Positions 32,288 through 42,682 of a stretch of 64,000 nt of DNA are shown piece after piece (within the stretch, counting starts at the first letter, position 1; each line of letters opens with the position of its first letter). The DNA comes from Clonostachys chloroleuca. Taxonomy: Eukaryota > Ascomycota > Sordariomycetes > Hypocreales > Bionectriaceae. The position numbers were made by a program, and so were the translations under genes. Under the pieces are notes generated by a model. The model saw only the letters and a list, made by a program, of their open reading frames with translations, ran no database searches and had not been told where the DNA came from. The stretch lies in NCBI GenBank assembly GCA_037952775.1, contig JBANAY010000004.1, forward strand, positions 8,494,001-8,558,000, given 5' to 3'.

Positions 32288-33316
32288 AAATTCATTGATT
32301 GATTTAATCCTACTCGGTTCCAGCCGCTTTTCAGTTATGCAGCTATGCCTATTAAGCATTCTCGCCTCTTCCTCTTCAACCTCTATCTGCATCCGTCCGC
32401 CAGCTTCTGTGGAGAATGGTTCTAATACTGATGTACATGCGCCCCCAGGCTCCTACGAGGCGGTTTCCTCGTTTCTGCGTCTAACGTGTATCTAGTCTCC
32501 CCCCAGTGCAGGGCTTCGTCTAGTTAGGTCTCGATCCTGAATCGCACGAGCATCTGTGTTTGTTGATGGCCTTGAAGGCTGATTTGCGTCCATTGACTAT
32601 TCTCCAAAGGTTTCCTGGGAATAGCCCGAATAGTTATCGTCGACAGCGCCGGTATCTTCGGCATTGTACCAGGACATGCATTACGGTTTGTCACCTTCCT
32701 CCGTAGTCGCATTTGGGGTCTATAACACCCGGAATATGTCGGTTGAATAAGACGTCTTTGAGGCCAATATTCTCTGTGCGGAGTTGGGTAAGAATGGAGC
32801 ATTGTCGTATACTTAGCTGACGTGAAGTCCTCCCTGTGAGTATTGATACCGTTGATACTGGCGCCATGATTTATTGATCACGTGCTAGTGGTAGTCACCC
32901 GGTTGAACCCAGCTGAGTGTCCACTCAGGCACTGCCAAACCCAACGCACCTGAACATCGAACATCGCGGCTTGAGCTATTAGCTTGAAAGGTCTAGCTTT
33001 CACACTATTGAAGCAGCCTATACTGGAAGAGGCTATTTGAGAAAAGTCTGGCCCCTTAAGATGGACCACATTTTGGATCCGATTTGTTCCCATCCCCGGA
33101 GACGTCTCTCGGTAGGTCCAGTGGCCACTTCCTTAACAACAATGACAACATCGTGCGCTCATAAACTCTCTGCTGAATTGCACTACATTGCGGGGTGATG
33201 GTGGCAAAGTGGATTGAAGGACTATAGTTACCCTGTCGAATCTGTCTTCCTCGTAATCTCTCCGTTCCCAGTAGCCTTCACTATCATTCTTTTGATATAC
33301 GTTTACAGAGACTACA
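32288..33316. other. Interval with a dispersed repeat fragment
   Basis: About 32360–32410 matches about 15915–15965. About 32520–32810 has minus-strand protein-like but broken frames that I do not recognise. No supported gene. Confidence 0.4.
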
Positions 33317-35092
33317 ATGGGAACACACCTCAGCAAGCCCTCATCATCTAGGTACAGACCTGTACGAAATAGAATATCACGTGTCCGCCAACCTCAATGT
33401 TGCTCTAGTGACAACCAAAACACGACAATCTGTATCCAAATGAATGCCAAAAATGTGGCAAATCGCGGAAGAAAAGGGCCAAGAATCGGGACACGATTAG
33501 AAATCCCAAGAACAAGGATTTTGCAAGACAATGTGCATCTTGCCATGAATTGGAACCTATGTCTGCGGCTGCCCAATTCGAATGCAACAACAAAAATCTA
33601 TCCAATGTTGATGATGACGCAGAAAAGAAGAACTCAGATAGCGGATGGCCATCATCCAACACCAAGTAAAGGCGACGCGACTGATATCAAACCGCAACCT
33701 ATAATCGTACCTGGAACGTCCCAAGATCCGGCAACCTTCGATCAGGGTACTCATTACCAATACCTAGAACATGGAACGGCGGGTACAGATATGCCGTCAA
33801 GGCGTGCATCCACTAGCCTGGGGGTCTTCGTTGCTGCAGATGACCACAAGCCCTTTCCCCTGCAAGACATACACCAGGAAAGGACTCTCTTGCTTCCTGG
33901 GCTGGAAAAAGCCGATCGAGCGAAGGATTTCAAGGGAGTGGACCACGAAGTCCACAGCCCTTTCAGTATTCGTCAGACAAAAAGTAGGCCCGTCAAGTCT
34001 ACCAGAGATTTATTCCCGGCAGCAAAAGGCTTTGAATACAACGACAAGGCAGAGCTCCCGCCAATTCTGGCAGATCTCATCGAGACCCACAGCGGGCGGA
34101 ACATCATACCAGCTATAGTTGAAGTTCGTCGGCGCTAGAAACATGCAAAAATACAACTGACCTCCTTCTAGAGCCATCTGGCGAGCGTGCTTGATAAGAA
34201 CGAAGTTGTGCACCCGTGGATGATTGATCAAGACAGCTCAATAACCGATCATGAAGAAGCACTTCGAGAATTGAGCGAGATACAATCTATTATTCACGAA
34301 TCACGATACTGCACTCTCGAGGGTGCTTCTGAGGCGGCCTGGAATGATGGCGTGACCAGTCGTGTTTTATTCCTAGCTATGCGCCAGGCAAAGGGCGTAA
34401 GACACCACAACATGTCAGTATTGCTTTTGAGGTTTTTTAATACTGTCATTTCTGACTCGAAGCATTCCAGCACGGCTGCTCAGATGGAGAGCAACCTGAT
34501 ACCAAAAGACACAAGGGGAGGTAGACTTGGTAGAAAAGCGGTCGACTATTCCATCAACTTGGTAACACAACAGGACACAGTGAACGACGGGGATGTGGAG
34601 GGTGGCTTAGGTTGTTCTATCCGAGAGCTTCTTACATGCATTCCGCCGGAGCGCGCAACTATCAACCAGACTATGTATGGACCAGTACGGTTCAACCCGG
34701 CAGGGGTAAGCATCGAAACCAAAGCGAAGCCGGCGTCCGACGGACGCGCGCAGCTCTCGGTCTGGATAGCAGCGTGGCTGCAGCAGATGCGATATCTGCG
34801 TGCCGTCTCCGCCGACCCAGAGGGCAATGCCTGGGAGTCCTCTGAGATCTACAAGGAACCCATTCAAATAAAGATGCCATTGATTGTAGCTACAAAGGGT
34901 ATGTGGCATCTATACCTTGCTGCCGATACCAGGGACAAGATTGTTGTGAGCTCGTTGTTTTCAATCGGCGACACAGATTCTCTGGTGGGAATCTACAATC
35001 TCATCAAGTCATTGCGGATCTTGGCGCTATGGGTTCAAGGGCCTTTTCGAGAGTTCATGTGTACACAGATTCTCCAGACCTTTTCCAATTGA
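33317..35092 (+). CDS. Fungal PD-(D/E)XK nuclease-like protein
   Basis: Exons 33317–34123 and 34172–35092 (48-nt intron, donor GTTCGT, branch ACTGAC, acceptor CTAG) give about 575 residues. The second half follows the fungal PD-(D/E)XK family: DLFPAAKGFEYN, LPPILADLIE, ASEAAWNDGVTSRVLFLAM, then SIETKAK (Glu codon 34715, Lys codon 34721) followed by AQLSVWIAAWLQQMR. The E-x-K after a strand and the Gln in the next helix are the nuclease-core pattern. The N-terminal quarter is uncertain: between 33421 and 33669 another frame looks more protein-like, so the true start or first exons may differ. Whether it cleaves nucleic acid is unknown. Confidence 0.7.
33421..33669 (+). other. Alternative frame with two CxxC motifs
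   Basis: In the frame starting at CAC 33421 the translation contains NECQKCGKSRKKRAKN and, 25 residues later, RQCASCHELEP. It ends at TAA 33667–33669, with a GTAAAG donor overlapping the stop. Two CxxC pairs, a basic centre and an acidic tail suggest a small zinc-ribbon-type domain. It overlaps the N-terminal part of the nuclease-like gene, so only one frame is likely coding here. Confidence 0.35.
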
Positions 35093-35109
35093 ATCTAGTG
35101 AATTGATAC

Positions 35110-35572
35110 CTAGGGCCACAGCTCGGTTGCAGATACCTCATTTCCGGGACAACAGATTATCGTGTGTAGATGACAGCATGGCATGCCATGAATCCACGTG
35201 ATCACATGTGGGCCTGGCTTGGCACGTATTACTGGGTAATTATGTATATTCTCCTGAGCTGGGTAGATCTTCGGGCAGTTCCTGCTGTATGATTCATGGG
35301 AGCCTCCGCATGGGACGCATTTCATTACCTCTTCAGCACAGCTGTCATGACTTGGCACACCAAGCACACCTCTGTCGTTTTGCTGAAGGCCTTGTGTCCA
35401 ATCTCCTAGCAATTATAGCACTATTCCGGCCGTCGCCGTCGCTCGAATGCACTGATGTTGTAGCCTGACTCTCCACCCGCGTGGAAGAAGCCCTCGTAAG
35501 AATCCCCCTTGCATCGGTGCCCTTGGTGAGCACCATCTCGGAGACTGACCTGTGGGTGGCGTTGCTGGTCAT
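35110..35572 (-). pseudogene. Tad-like LINE ORF1 zinc-knuckle relic
   Basis: Read on the minus strand, one frame ends RPSAKRQRCAWCAKS and the next continues SHDSCAEEVMKCVPCGG then SHESYSRNCPKIYP. Together these give two zinc-knuckle-like clusters, CxxC…H..C and CVPC…H…C, as in the Gag-like ORF1 of Tad-type non-LTR retrotransposons. A frameshift separates them and no reverse transcriptase was found nearby. Confidence 0.45.
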
Positions 35573-36263
35573 TTTCGGGTCAGATTATCTATTACGGGCA
35601 TGGCTAGGCCGCCCCGCCTCTCCCTTACTTCGCTAGGCTGACAATGCCTTCACCAGCAACAGGCATCCCCGCCTCGGACTCGCCGTATGTATTTGAAGAT
35701 ATCAATATTTCCGATCGATCGCACGCGCCGCGCTCCGCCGATGATGAGTTGTGTTCCTCTACAATGTTCCGCGCCGACGGCACAGCCCTTCCCTTTTCTC
35801 CCATTAGCCTGTTATGACCGATGCCGATCGAATCTTGTGCTCGACAAAGGAACACCAACGAAACGCTCCGTTGCCTGGCCAGACAAAGAAAAACAAGGCA
35901 ACGTTTAAGAGGCCTAAGGCATTACCTAGGACCACAATACCTACCACAATCAGGAATAATTATGTTTGGCTAGGCCGCGAAATGGATTCGGGTGCCCCCG
36001 TCTACGACTGTTTTAGCAATGCCGGCCGGTTGCGTTACCAATCTGATACCGAACAACGCGGTAGAGCAACGGATCCAGGGCCTAGCACGAGCCTTGTTCC
36101 TGCTTCTCATAAGAAGGTAGCATATCGCGCAAGGTTTCGAGACATGACATACCGATAGACCAGGGCGGACGTGCGTCGTCGGCTGATTGCCATCACCACG
36201 CAAGACTATTCGCACGGGGAAGCTTGATCGGAAACATCATTTTATGGGATATGATAAGCTGTG
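35573..36263. other. Interval with weak coding-like frames
   Basis: Plus-strand frames 35644–35816 (SDSPYVFEDINISDRS) and 35814–36158 (RILCSTKEHQRNA, IRNNYVWLGREMDSG) look mildly protein-like but are out of phase and unrecognised. Confidence 0.3.
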
Positions 36264-36651
36264 TCAGTCGAGCACTATCTTGCTCAGCTGGAGACGCAAC
36301 GCAGCCGTGTCTTTGTAGAAATGTTTAACGTTTCGAAAGATTTGGGGATTGGGTTGGATCTTTCGGCGTAATTTCAACCAAGAACGGTTTGCCAAAAAGT
36401 GCATCGTGCCCGTCTGATGCCGTGCTCCGTTTGGGCCGCTATCCCTCACCTTCGCTAAGGTCAGGTCAACAAGCATTATCTTGAAGCCGTGTGCTGTCTT
36501 GGATCTGTAATAATGATGTTATTTCATGAGATGTCCCGGTGGAGAATGTTGCCCATCTTGTAAAGTGACTGATCTGCCTTGACTCCAGCAGTTCCTTGAC
36601 CGATTTGAATTCGCTGACTACTCGGTCGACGAGATTACGAGACAGGAACAA
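36264..36651 (-). pseudogene. FunK1 kinase C-lobe fragment
   Basis: Minus-strand frames contain DRVVSEFKSVKELLE, a damaged HRDIS-like stretch with a TAA, then MLVDLTLAKVRDSGPNGARH and QTGTMHF. These are the helix before the catalytic loop, the DLD/DLDLAKV strand and the GARHQTGTM activation segment of FunK1 kinases. The order is right, but the frame is broken and the rest of the kinase is missing. It lies opposite in strand to the FunK1 copy at 29 kb. Confidence 0.7.
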
Positions 36652-37079
36652 ACCCTACTTTCCTATAAGTCTACGCCGCGGCAGTACAACCTATGCTTCA
36701 CCTTGCCAATCAATACTCCTGTTGTTTAGCTTCTAAGAATGGGCATGCTGGAGCGAGCGACACTGGAGATGGTGGCGCCGAAGGTGGCCCAACCGAAGGT
36801 AGTGAAGGTGAAGTGATTGACACCAGACATGCTGAGACCGGATATGGTGAAGTCGAAAGTGGGTTCAGTCGAAGTTGGTGACACGAAGCCCACTAAGGGG
36901 GGCGGCGTTGGAGCTTACAGTCAGAAGAGAACCAACCATCCTTCAACTCGAGGTGCTAAGAACTCTGCCCGAGCTCGGAAAAGGCCTAAGACGAGTAAAT
37001 AATCTTCCGATGGGCCGGAAGCGTTTCTCATGTACAGAATTTATGAGACCAACACTATCATGAACAGAACACTTATAAA

Positions 37080-37195
37080 CAGACGATCAAGCTCATAGAC
37101 ATGCGATCAGACCCATAGACATGCGATCAGACCCATAGGCATGGGATCAGATCCATAAACACGTGATCAGACCCATAAACACGTGATCAAGCACA
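37080..37195. repeat. 21-bp tandem repeat (GATCAGACCCATA(G/A)ACA)
   Basis: About five units of CATAGACATGCGATCAGACC, drifting to CATAAACACGTGATCAGACC. Each unit holds a GATCA word, and the last two also hold CACGTG palindromes. Confidence 0.85.
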
Positions 37196-37419
37196 ACATG
37201 CCGAGTGAGTCTGCTATGAAGCACCAAGTCCAATTCGAAGCTCTTAAGGATAACCACTTAGAAGCAGCCTTGATAACGTCTATTCTACATCTCAAGAGGC
37301 ACGCCAAGATAAGGGTATCTCCCGTAGACACGATGCAATAGACCAGCTTAACCAAGAAGATCAGTTGCGCCTGTCAGTCTCTTTATAGGAAGACTTCTAA
37401 CAATTTTCTATATATTCGA

Positions 37420-37800
37420 AACCTTGCTCCTCCTTCGCTCTCTACGAAATTATCGTGTTGCCAGTATACTCCACTCTAAAACAGGACGCAGCGCACTCCA
37501 TAACGACTTCCTACAGTCACATCTGCCGATTTTGACTTCGATTGCGTCAAACCTCTACAGAAGTGCGCTACTTTCAACGAGCCAGAAGACGCTCTCATAT
37601 GGGATCAAGTTTGCCAGGCTGTGACTGAAGCTATACCATCTCTTCGACCAATTGCCTCTTCTATACAACAAACGCCATGGTTGCACAATACCAGCAGCTT
37701 CGCGAACTCGTCCGAAACCCAAAAATATGTAGACGGGGTGCTAGAGCTGGAGCTTGACCCTGGCCCGATAGATGTTGCACTGCACTTACTGGGCTGAATC
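37420..37800 (+). pseudogene. FunK1 kinase N-terminal fragment
   Basis: Frames read LHSKTGRSALHNDFLQ, then after a shift ADFDFDCVKPLQKCATFNE, EDALIWDQVCQAVTEAIPSL, RPIASSIQQTPWLHNTSSFA and VDGVLELELDP. This parallels the N-terminal region of the FunK1 gene at 29 kb (DDFDFDRVKPLLKS, SSIQQTPLSQNTSGL, KLELE) closely. The kinase domain is absent. Confidence 0.75.
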
Positions 37801-37883
37801 CCACGTTGTCGAGCCCCTCAGCTCGCCAATCTCGACAATTACCCACCTGAGATAGGCAATACTATCTCATTCCTCGGAGAAAG

Positions 37884-38462
37884 CTAGACGGATGTTAGGT
37901 TGCCGTAATAGTGTTTACACCGGCATTCTGGACACTGAGCTGAGCTTGTGTGAGACCATTGATCTATAGCCAACTTCCACGAGGTTGCCTTCAATCTCCT
38001 TACTCGCCGATACTTGGCCGCAAACTGCCCCCAGTGGATTTTCTTCCTAGGTCGATACTGCAAACAATCGTAGCATAGCCCAAACTTTTTTCTCCTTCGT
38101 CGGCGACCCATTTGAGGCTCAAATCGCCAAAGTAGTTCGAATATGCGTATACAGGTAGATGGCAATAGGGCTCTATGTTTAGCGACTGAGGGTACCCTGA
38201 TTGTAAACATTACTAACACCTGGAGAAGGTGTTTGCACGTGAGGGCAAGGCAAACGCCGTCTATTTGATCTGCGTTTGCAAATATTAGGGCCAGAATTTC
38301 CGTAGGAAGACGCAAGAGGCCGCAGGAGATCAGTGGAGGTGCAACCACGAGCTTCGAGGCGTGAACTGTCAGTGACTGGATGTAGAAGAGAAACAGGGCA
38401 ATCACACCTCTGGAGGTCGCTTGAAGCGGCAAGAGCACGAATGCTGGGCCATAATGAGGCAA
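37884..38462 (-). CDS. F-box protein with Cys-rich tail
   Basis: The 192-residue frame has an F-box (GLLRLPTEILALIFANADQI then VCLALTCKHLLQV, about residues 47–83), the Skp1-binding signature of SCF adaptors. It continues IRVPSVAKHRALLP and ends with CYDCLQYRPRKK and CPECRCKHYY, possible zinc-binding pairs. The CYDC…YRP…CPEC order is seen in a large fungal F-box family. The start may be further in, since the first 40 residues are hydrophobic and atypical. Confidence 0.65.
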   Translation of the reverse strand: MPHYGPAFVLLPLQATSRGVIALFLFYIQSLTVHASKLVVAPPLISCGLLRLPTEILALIFANADQIDGVCLALTCKHLLQVLVMFTIRVPSVAKHRALLPSTCIRIFELLWRFEPQMGRRRRRKKFGLCYDCLQYRPRKKIHWGQFAAKYRRVRRLKATSWKLAIDQWSHTSSAQCPECRCKHYYGNLTSV

Positions 38463-38507
38463 GCCCGATGAAGGGATTTCAATTACCAGGTGTTTATCTC
38501 TACCAAT

Positions 38508-38540
38508 GATGACTGAGGCGTGACTGAGGCGTGACTGAGG
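38508..38540. repeat. Three copies of TGACTGAGGCG
   Basis: Perfect 11-bp tandem repeat. Confidence 0.85.
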
Positions 38541-38734
38541 CGTTCCTTAGGCGACGAAGGGTGCCGCATGATGAGATAATCACAAACTGGCTAATCGGGG
38601 TCATTACGATAAGGGCGGCTACGACCGGCCAATGAAATTCGCTTATTCGGCTAACCGCATGCAATGCCCCTAACACGATTGGCTGAGAAGTCCCTCTCAC
38701 GTAGTCAAATTGAGGTGCTCTGGGCAGCGCGCAC

Positions 38735-38800
38735 AAATAAGGCATAGCGTGCCTTGTCAGATACCATAAGCACGATCGGTCCGACTACTAATCCGACTGA
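38735..38800. repeat. Dispersed repeat, inverted partner at 52.35 kb
   Basis: CATAGCGTGCC … ATAAGCAC(G)ATCGGTCCGACTACTAATCC matches the reverse complement of about 52350–52420. Both are preceded by a similar (G)CGCA/ATA-rich stretch. Likely two copies of a small mobile element. Confidence 0.6.
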
Positions 38801-38865
38801 TGAGTGAGAAAAACTGCTGTGTGATTGGCTAGGCTAGATGCTCGCTGTTCTTGCACTCTTTTGGA

Positions 38866-38958
38866 AACGGCGCATTGCCAAACGGCGCATTGCCAAACGA
38901 CACATTGCCAAACGACACTTTGCCAAACGACACTTTGCGAGACGACATATTGGCTCTC
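38866..38958. repeat. 15-bp tandem repeat (TTGCCAAACG)
   Basis: Five to six units, GGCGCATTGCCAAAC drifting to GACACTTTGCCAAAC and GACACTTTGCGAGAC. Several frames stay open across it because the unit is a multiple of three. Confidence 0.9.
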
Positions 38959-39662
38959 CCGCCATGCATCCTTCGGCGTATACCCTATTTGCGGCACCTT
39001 CCTGTCGCCACCAACAGAATAGAACAATCCTTTGTCTCTTTTTCTTTTCTTTCTTTTATAATATTTATCGCTCATCTACACCGCCCTAAGTCGTGGACTG
39101 GCTGAGCTTGCTAACCTAGACTTATAATATTATTGACCACCTATTGACCACCATATAAAGCAAGGAGAGGCGGTGATGCAGCCCGACTAGCCCATAGTAC
39201 TCTCTAGGCTCTCTCTCTCATAATCATCTCCCTCGGGTCTTTAAGAATCGCTACTGTAGATGGAAATATGGCTGCAGGATGAGTCGACCCAGCCCTAGCG
39301 GTTGTTGTTGTGCCAAATTCAGCATTGCCTAAACATCTAGGTCTTCTCAAATCCAATGCTAGATTTCATCTAGTAGATTTGCTAGGGTGTAACACGATTC
39401 GGGTTTTTGGACCTCAAAGCGCGACATGATCGTGCTTGAGCTAGGCGGCGTTGGAAGGGGATAAGAAGAGTCAGAGTGGACAGAGGCCTACATAAAGCCG
39501 GTTACGATGGCTACCGGCTGGCCTACGCGCCGACCAACGTTTCTTCCTCCGCATCCAAACATGATATCTGATACCCTCACATCTCCTTACATGTATTAAG
39601 TGAATATATACGAGTACCAATCATATTCTCTTGACGCAACAATAGCAAGGGACCCATACGTA

Positions 39663-40217
39663 CTAGTTCTCCTCGGCCTCGTTCCTATTTCCAATCTCAT
39701 CCTCACTCTCATCACCGTTCCCATACTCGCTCTCCTCAACCTCAAACCCTTCATCCTCGCTTACGCTCTCGCTCTCACATGCCTCTGTGTCGTCTTCGAC
39801 CTCGCCCTCATATGCCTCTGTGCCATTCTCACCCCCGCTCCCTTGTGCCTCTTCGTCGTCCTTGCCCTCGCCCTGCTCAATCGCCCGTTCCAGAGCGTTG
39901 AGGAGCGCTGAGAGGGGGCCTTCGCGTCCCGGCTGGAAGTTTACACATATATTGACAAGATGATCCCTTCTCTTGGCGACAATAAGATCCTGTCCCCATC
40001 CCACTCTTGCCACTCGACGCCTCACGTCGTGGAGTAGTTGTCGTGGGATCCAAAAGAAAATCATATTATGTTCCTCGATAATTGTCCGCATCTTCCACTT
40101 GATCCTAAAAGTACCATGCTGACGAAAGCCTTCCTGCCAAACTGTAGGCGGCGGGGGCCTTCCCGATGGGGTGAGCCGCTCGCTTCCTAATACGTTAGAC
40201 TCTCTTCCAACGTACAC
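39663..40217 (-). CDS. Orphan protein with acidic C-terminal tail
   Basis: The 184-residue frame has an ordinary N-terminal part (RPPPPTVWQEGF, then a helical IIEEHNMIFFWIPRQLL and basic DVRRRVARVGW). It ends in about 70 strongly acidic residues (EDDTEACESESVSEDE and similar). The acidic tail makes the plus strand CT-rich. No family recognised. The N-terminus may continue in an upstream exon. The antisense hydrophobic frame is a shadow of the acidic tail. Confidence 0.5.
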   Translation of the reverse strand: MYVGRESNVLGSERLTPSGRPPPPTVWQEGFRQHGTFRIKWKMRTIIEEHNMIFFWIPRQLLHDVRRRVARVGWGQDLIVAKRRDHLVNICVNFQPGREGPLSALLNALERAIEQGEGKDDEEAQGSGGENGTEAYEGEVEDDTEACESESVSEDEGFEVEESEYGNGDESEDEIGNRNEAEEN

Positions 40218-41260
40218 TGCCTCTTGAAGCAGAGAACTGTGACTCTCCGCACCTGTCTTTCGTCATCGTGTTTGTCACCTGGTTTGTGACAGTCTCGGGG
40301 TCCGGTAAATTGTGGCTGGGATAGAGGGATGTCTAGTCGATCCGCGCTGTGCTACATGTACTCGAGCCGCCGGAGGAAAAGGGGTGTGTGCTCTTGACCG
40401 TCTGGCTTTTAGCTACCTTCGCCACAGACCTCCTCGGGCTACTCTCGGAAAGGACCAGAGGCTGACGACTGGCGACGCCTGCCTGGGCAGCTCATCTTAC
40501 GTTGCATACTGCTGGTAACAGCGGCCGGGATACATCATCCTGCTGACCCCTTTTCATACCGTGGGTGAGGGGGGTATCGTCTTTGTGCACTCACGGTTGA
40601 CTTGTCTGTGCCCCTCCAGACATTGGCTCTTGCCAGACGGCGGCCGCCGAGGGGGGCGTAGGCATAGGAGAGGGACCGTTGGTTCGGCTTGCTGAAACTG
40701 GTCATGTGCAGGAGAGACTGGCTATTGGATTTGGCGACCAATCCCTCCGAACTCCTCGGTAGCTGCTCCTCTGCCGTATCCTACTCGACCCTTCCCTCTC
40801 TGTCTCGCCAGACACCGCCGTCAGCCCCTTCAACTACGGTACTCAGCTCGACTCCGCCCCCCGTCGACGTTCCTCCGCATTTGTATTTGTTCGAGGGCTC
40901 CCCTCTCGGTAGAATATGGCGCCAGGCATTTTACTAGGGCATGAATTATGGCTATAAGTTTGCTTTTGCGAGATTGTGCCTCCACTTCGAGGCACAAGTT
41001 GATCGGCTCCGTTCCTTGTCTGAATTCGATTCGACGGAGGGCCCGAGCCATTAAGCAGTGCCGCCCGCACAGTCACGTTAGTAGTCAGGGCTAGTTAGGT
41101 AAAGGTATGAGAGGCCATGGTTTTCGTAGATAGTTGTTCTAATATTTATACTAAAAATTGGCTAGCTACGAAACAATTCACCATGTGGAAATGAAACCTT
41201 TCCCAACTCTTGGGTCCTGTGCTTTCGCTGTGATTCGAGCCCTTATTCCGCCCTTCCTCA
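40218..41260. other. Interval without a supported gene
   Basis: A short frame from 40312 contains DPRCATCTRAAGG and CALDR, vaguely reminiscent of Cys-rich nucleic-acid-binding motifs, but too short to assign. Nothing else seen. Confidence 0.35.
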
Positions 41261-42185
41261 TCAAGTTGCAGTCTCTTTCTGCGTGGGGCCCACGGGATTG
41301 CTACTTATCGTGGCAGCGAGAGAGTTGACTGTTTGAACTCTAAGCAACGATGCGTCGGATGAAATGGATTGTTGGCCGTTCAAGCTTGATGGATTAAAGT
41401 CATCGGAGACATCGGGAATTGCGGTTAATTCGAGTCCTGGGCCTTCATCTGCGTGAGAGGTTCGGCGAGAGCCCTCCGGAAGCCGATAACCCACTGTTGA
41501 TATTGCCATGTAGAGAAGCCATTGAGTGAGCATCAGCCTTGTGCAGTAACCCGCTAGCGATAGTCCTATTACCGTTCCTGAGATCAAGATGACACACATG
41601 CCCAGCACTGATAAGTGATTGATCATTCGATTTCTCTCAAATGGGACACCCCGGGAAGCAAGATGCAATACCCCGAGGGTGGCTATTTGAGAAGTAATTG
41701 GTGCGATGTAGGCAAGTTCGAGAGGTGCAAGGACGTTTGGAACGAGTGCCAAGATAACAACCAGTATGACTTCGATGCACTCGAGAACGACAAGGCATTT
41801 CCATAGCCAATCTTTCTTGACTATAACCGCGAACGTATACGTAATCGCGACAATCTGCAGGTATTTATTAGAAAGGCATTTCAAGCTTCTGGGGACTGTA
41901 GCAAACCTGAACTATGGCAACTCCCCACAGGGACATTATTGCCAAAATAAGATAAATGGAACTTGAAAGAACCCGTGGCAGTTTGGCCTGCTGGCTGTCT
42001 TCAAGGGAGAAGAGAATCAATGCTATCAGCTCTAACATGATCCATCCTCCAATCAAGAAGACCAACCATGCCTCCCGCGACCACGAGTGATGAAACTTGA
42101 GGGCGATGAAGAGACAGACGCAAGCCATCGAGAGGATAGCTACCAAGTAAGCGTCAGCTATCTGGTGTCGAGAGAGATGGTCCAT
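41261..42185 (-). CDS. Multi-pass membrane protein, family unknown
   Basis: Exons 42185–41907 and 41854–41261 (52-nt intron, GTTTGC…CTAATA…GCAG) give 290 residues. About seven to eight hydrophobic spans follow one another from residue 10 to 225 (for example YLVAILSMACVCLFIAL, WLVFLIGGWIMLELIALILF). A cytosolic-type Ser-rich tail follows, with EGPGLELTAIPDV-like acidic stretches. Both exons join spans without break, so the gene looks intact. It lies about 500 bp from, and on the same strand as, the BCS1-like gene. No transport motif recognised. Confidence 0.65.
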
Positions 42186-42682
42186 AGTTACTAATTACAA
42201 TCAGGCAGAAATGAAGAATTAGTTAGGACGGATACGCAAGCCCGACGATGGGGAGACACCAGCTCTATTTATGCTTGCGGCAGAGTCTGAACCGAGAGAA
42301 GTCTCCACCATATCAAACAGCGCGTGATTAATGAGACAAGAGGACCAACACGAAGATGTTTGCGCACCTCCGCTCCACCGGCCTGCTAATCTCAGGGGTT
42401 AAGGAAGTTTACGTCCGACTACGGTCGACCGTCGTCGTCTCCCAGACAGGCACACATATGTCCAGGTGGATCAGGCAGGCCTTGTAGGCAAGAGCCCTTA
42501 CGAAAATATTATTCTACAGCTTTTGTTCAGGAAATTACAAATGAATGAATGATATTGCTTATAAGGCATACTAAAGACTGTAGGGACAGAGCTTATTGAC
42601 CTACACCAGGCCGTTAACCTTGAGAAAGACAGTAAGGACTGGCAATCATCCTCTTTTATTCCGATGTTTTATACCAATCGAA

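Noticed and set aside
39600..39911. Leu/Ala-rich plus-strand frame resembling a membrane protein
   Set aside because: Antisense shadow of the acidic tail encoded on the minus strand.
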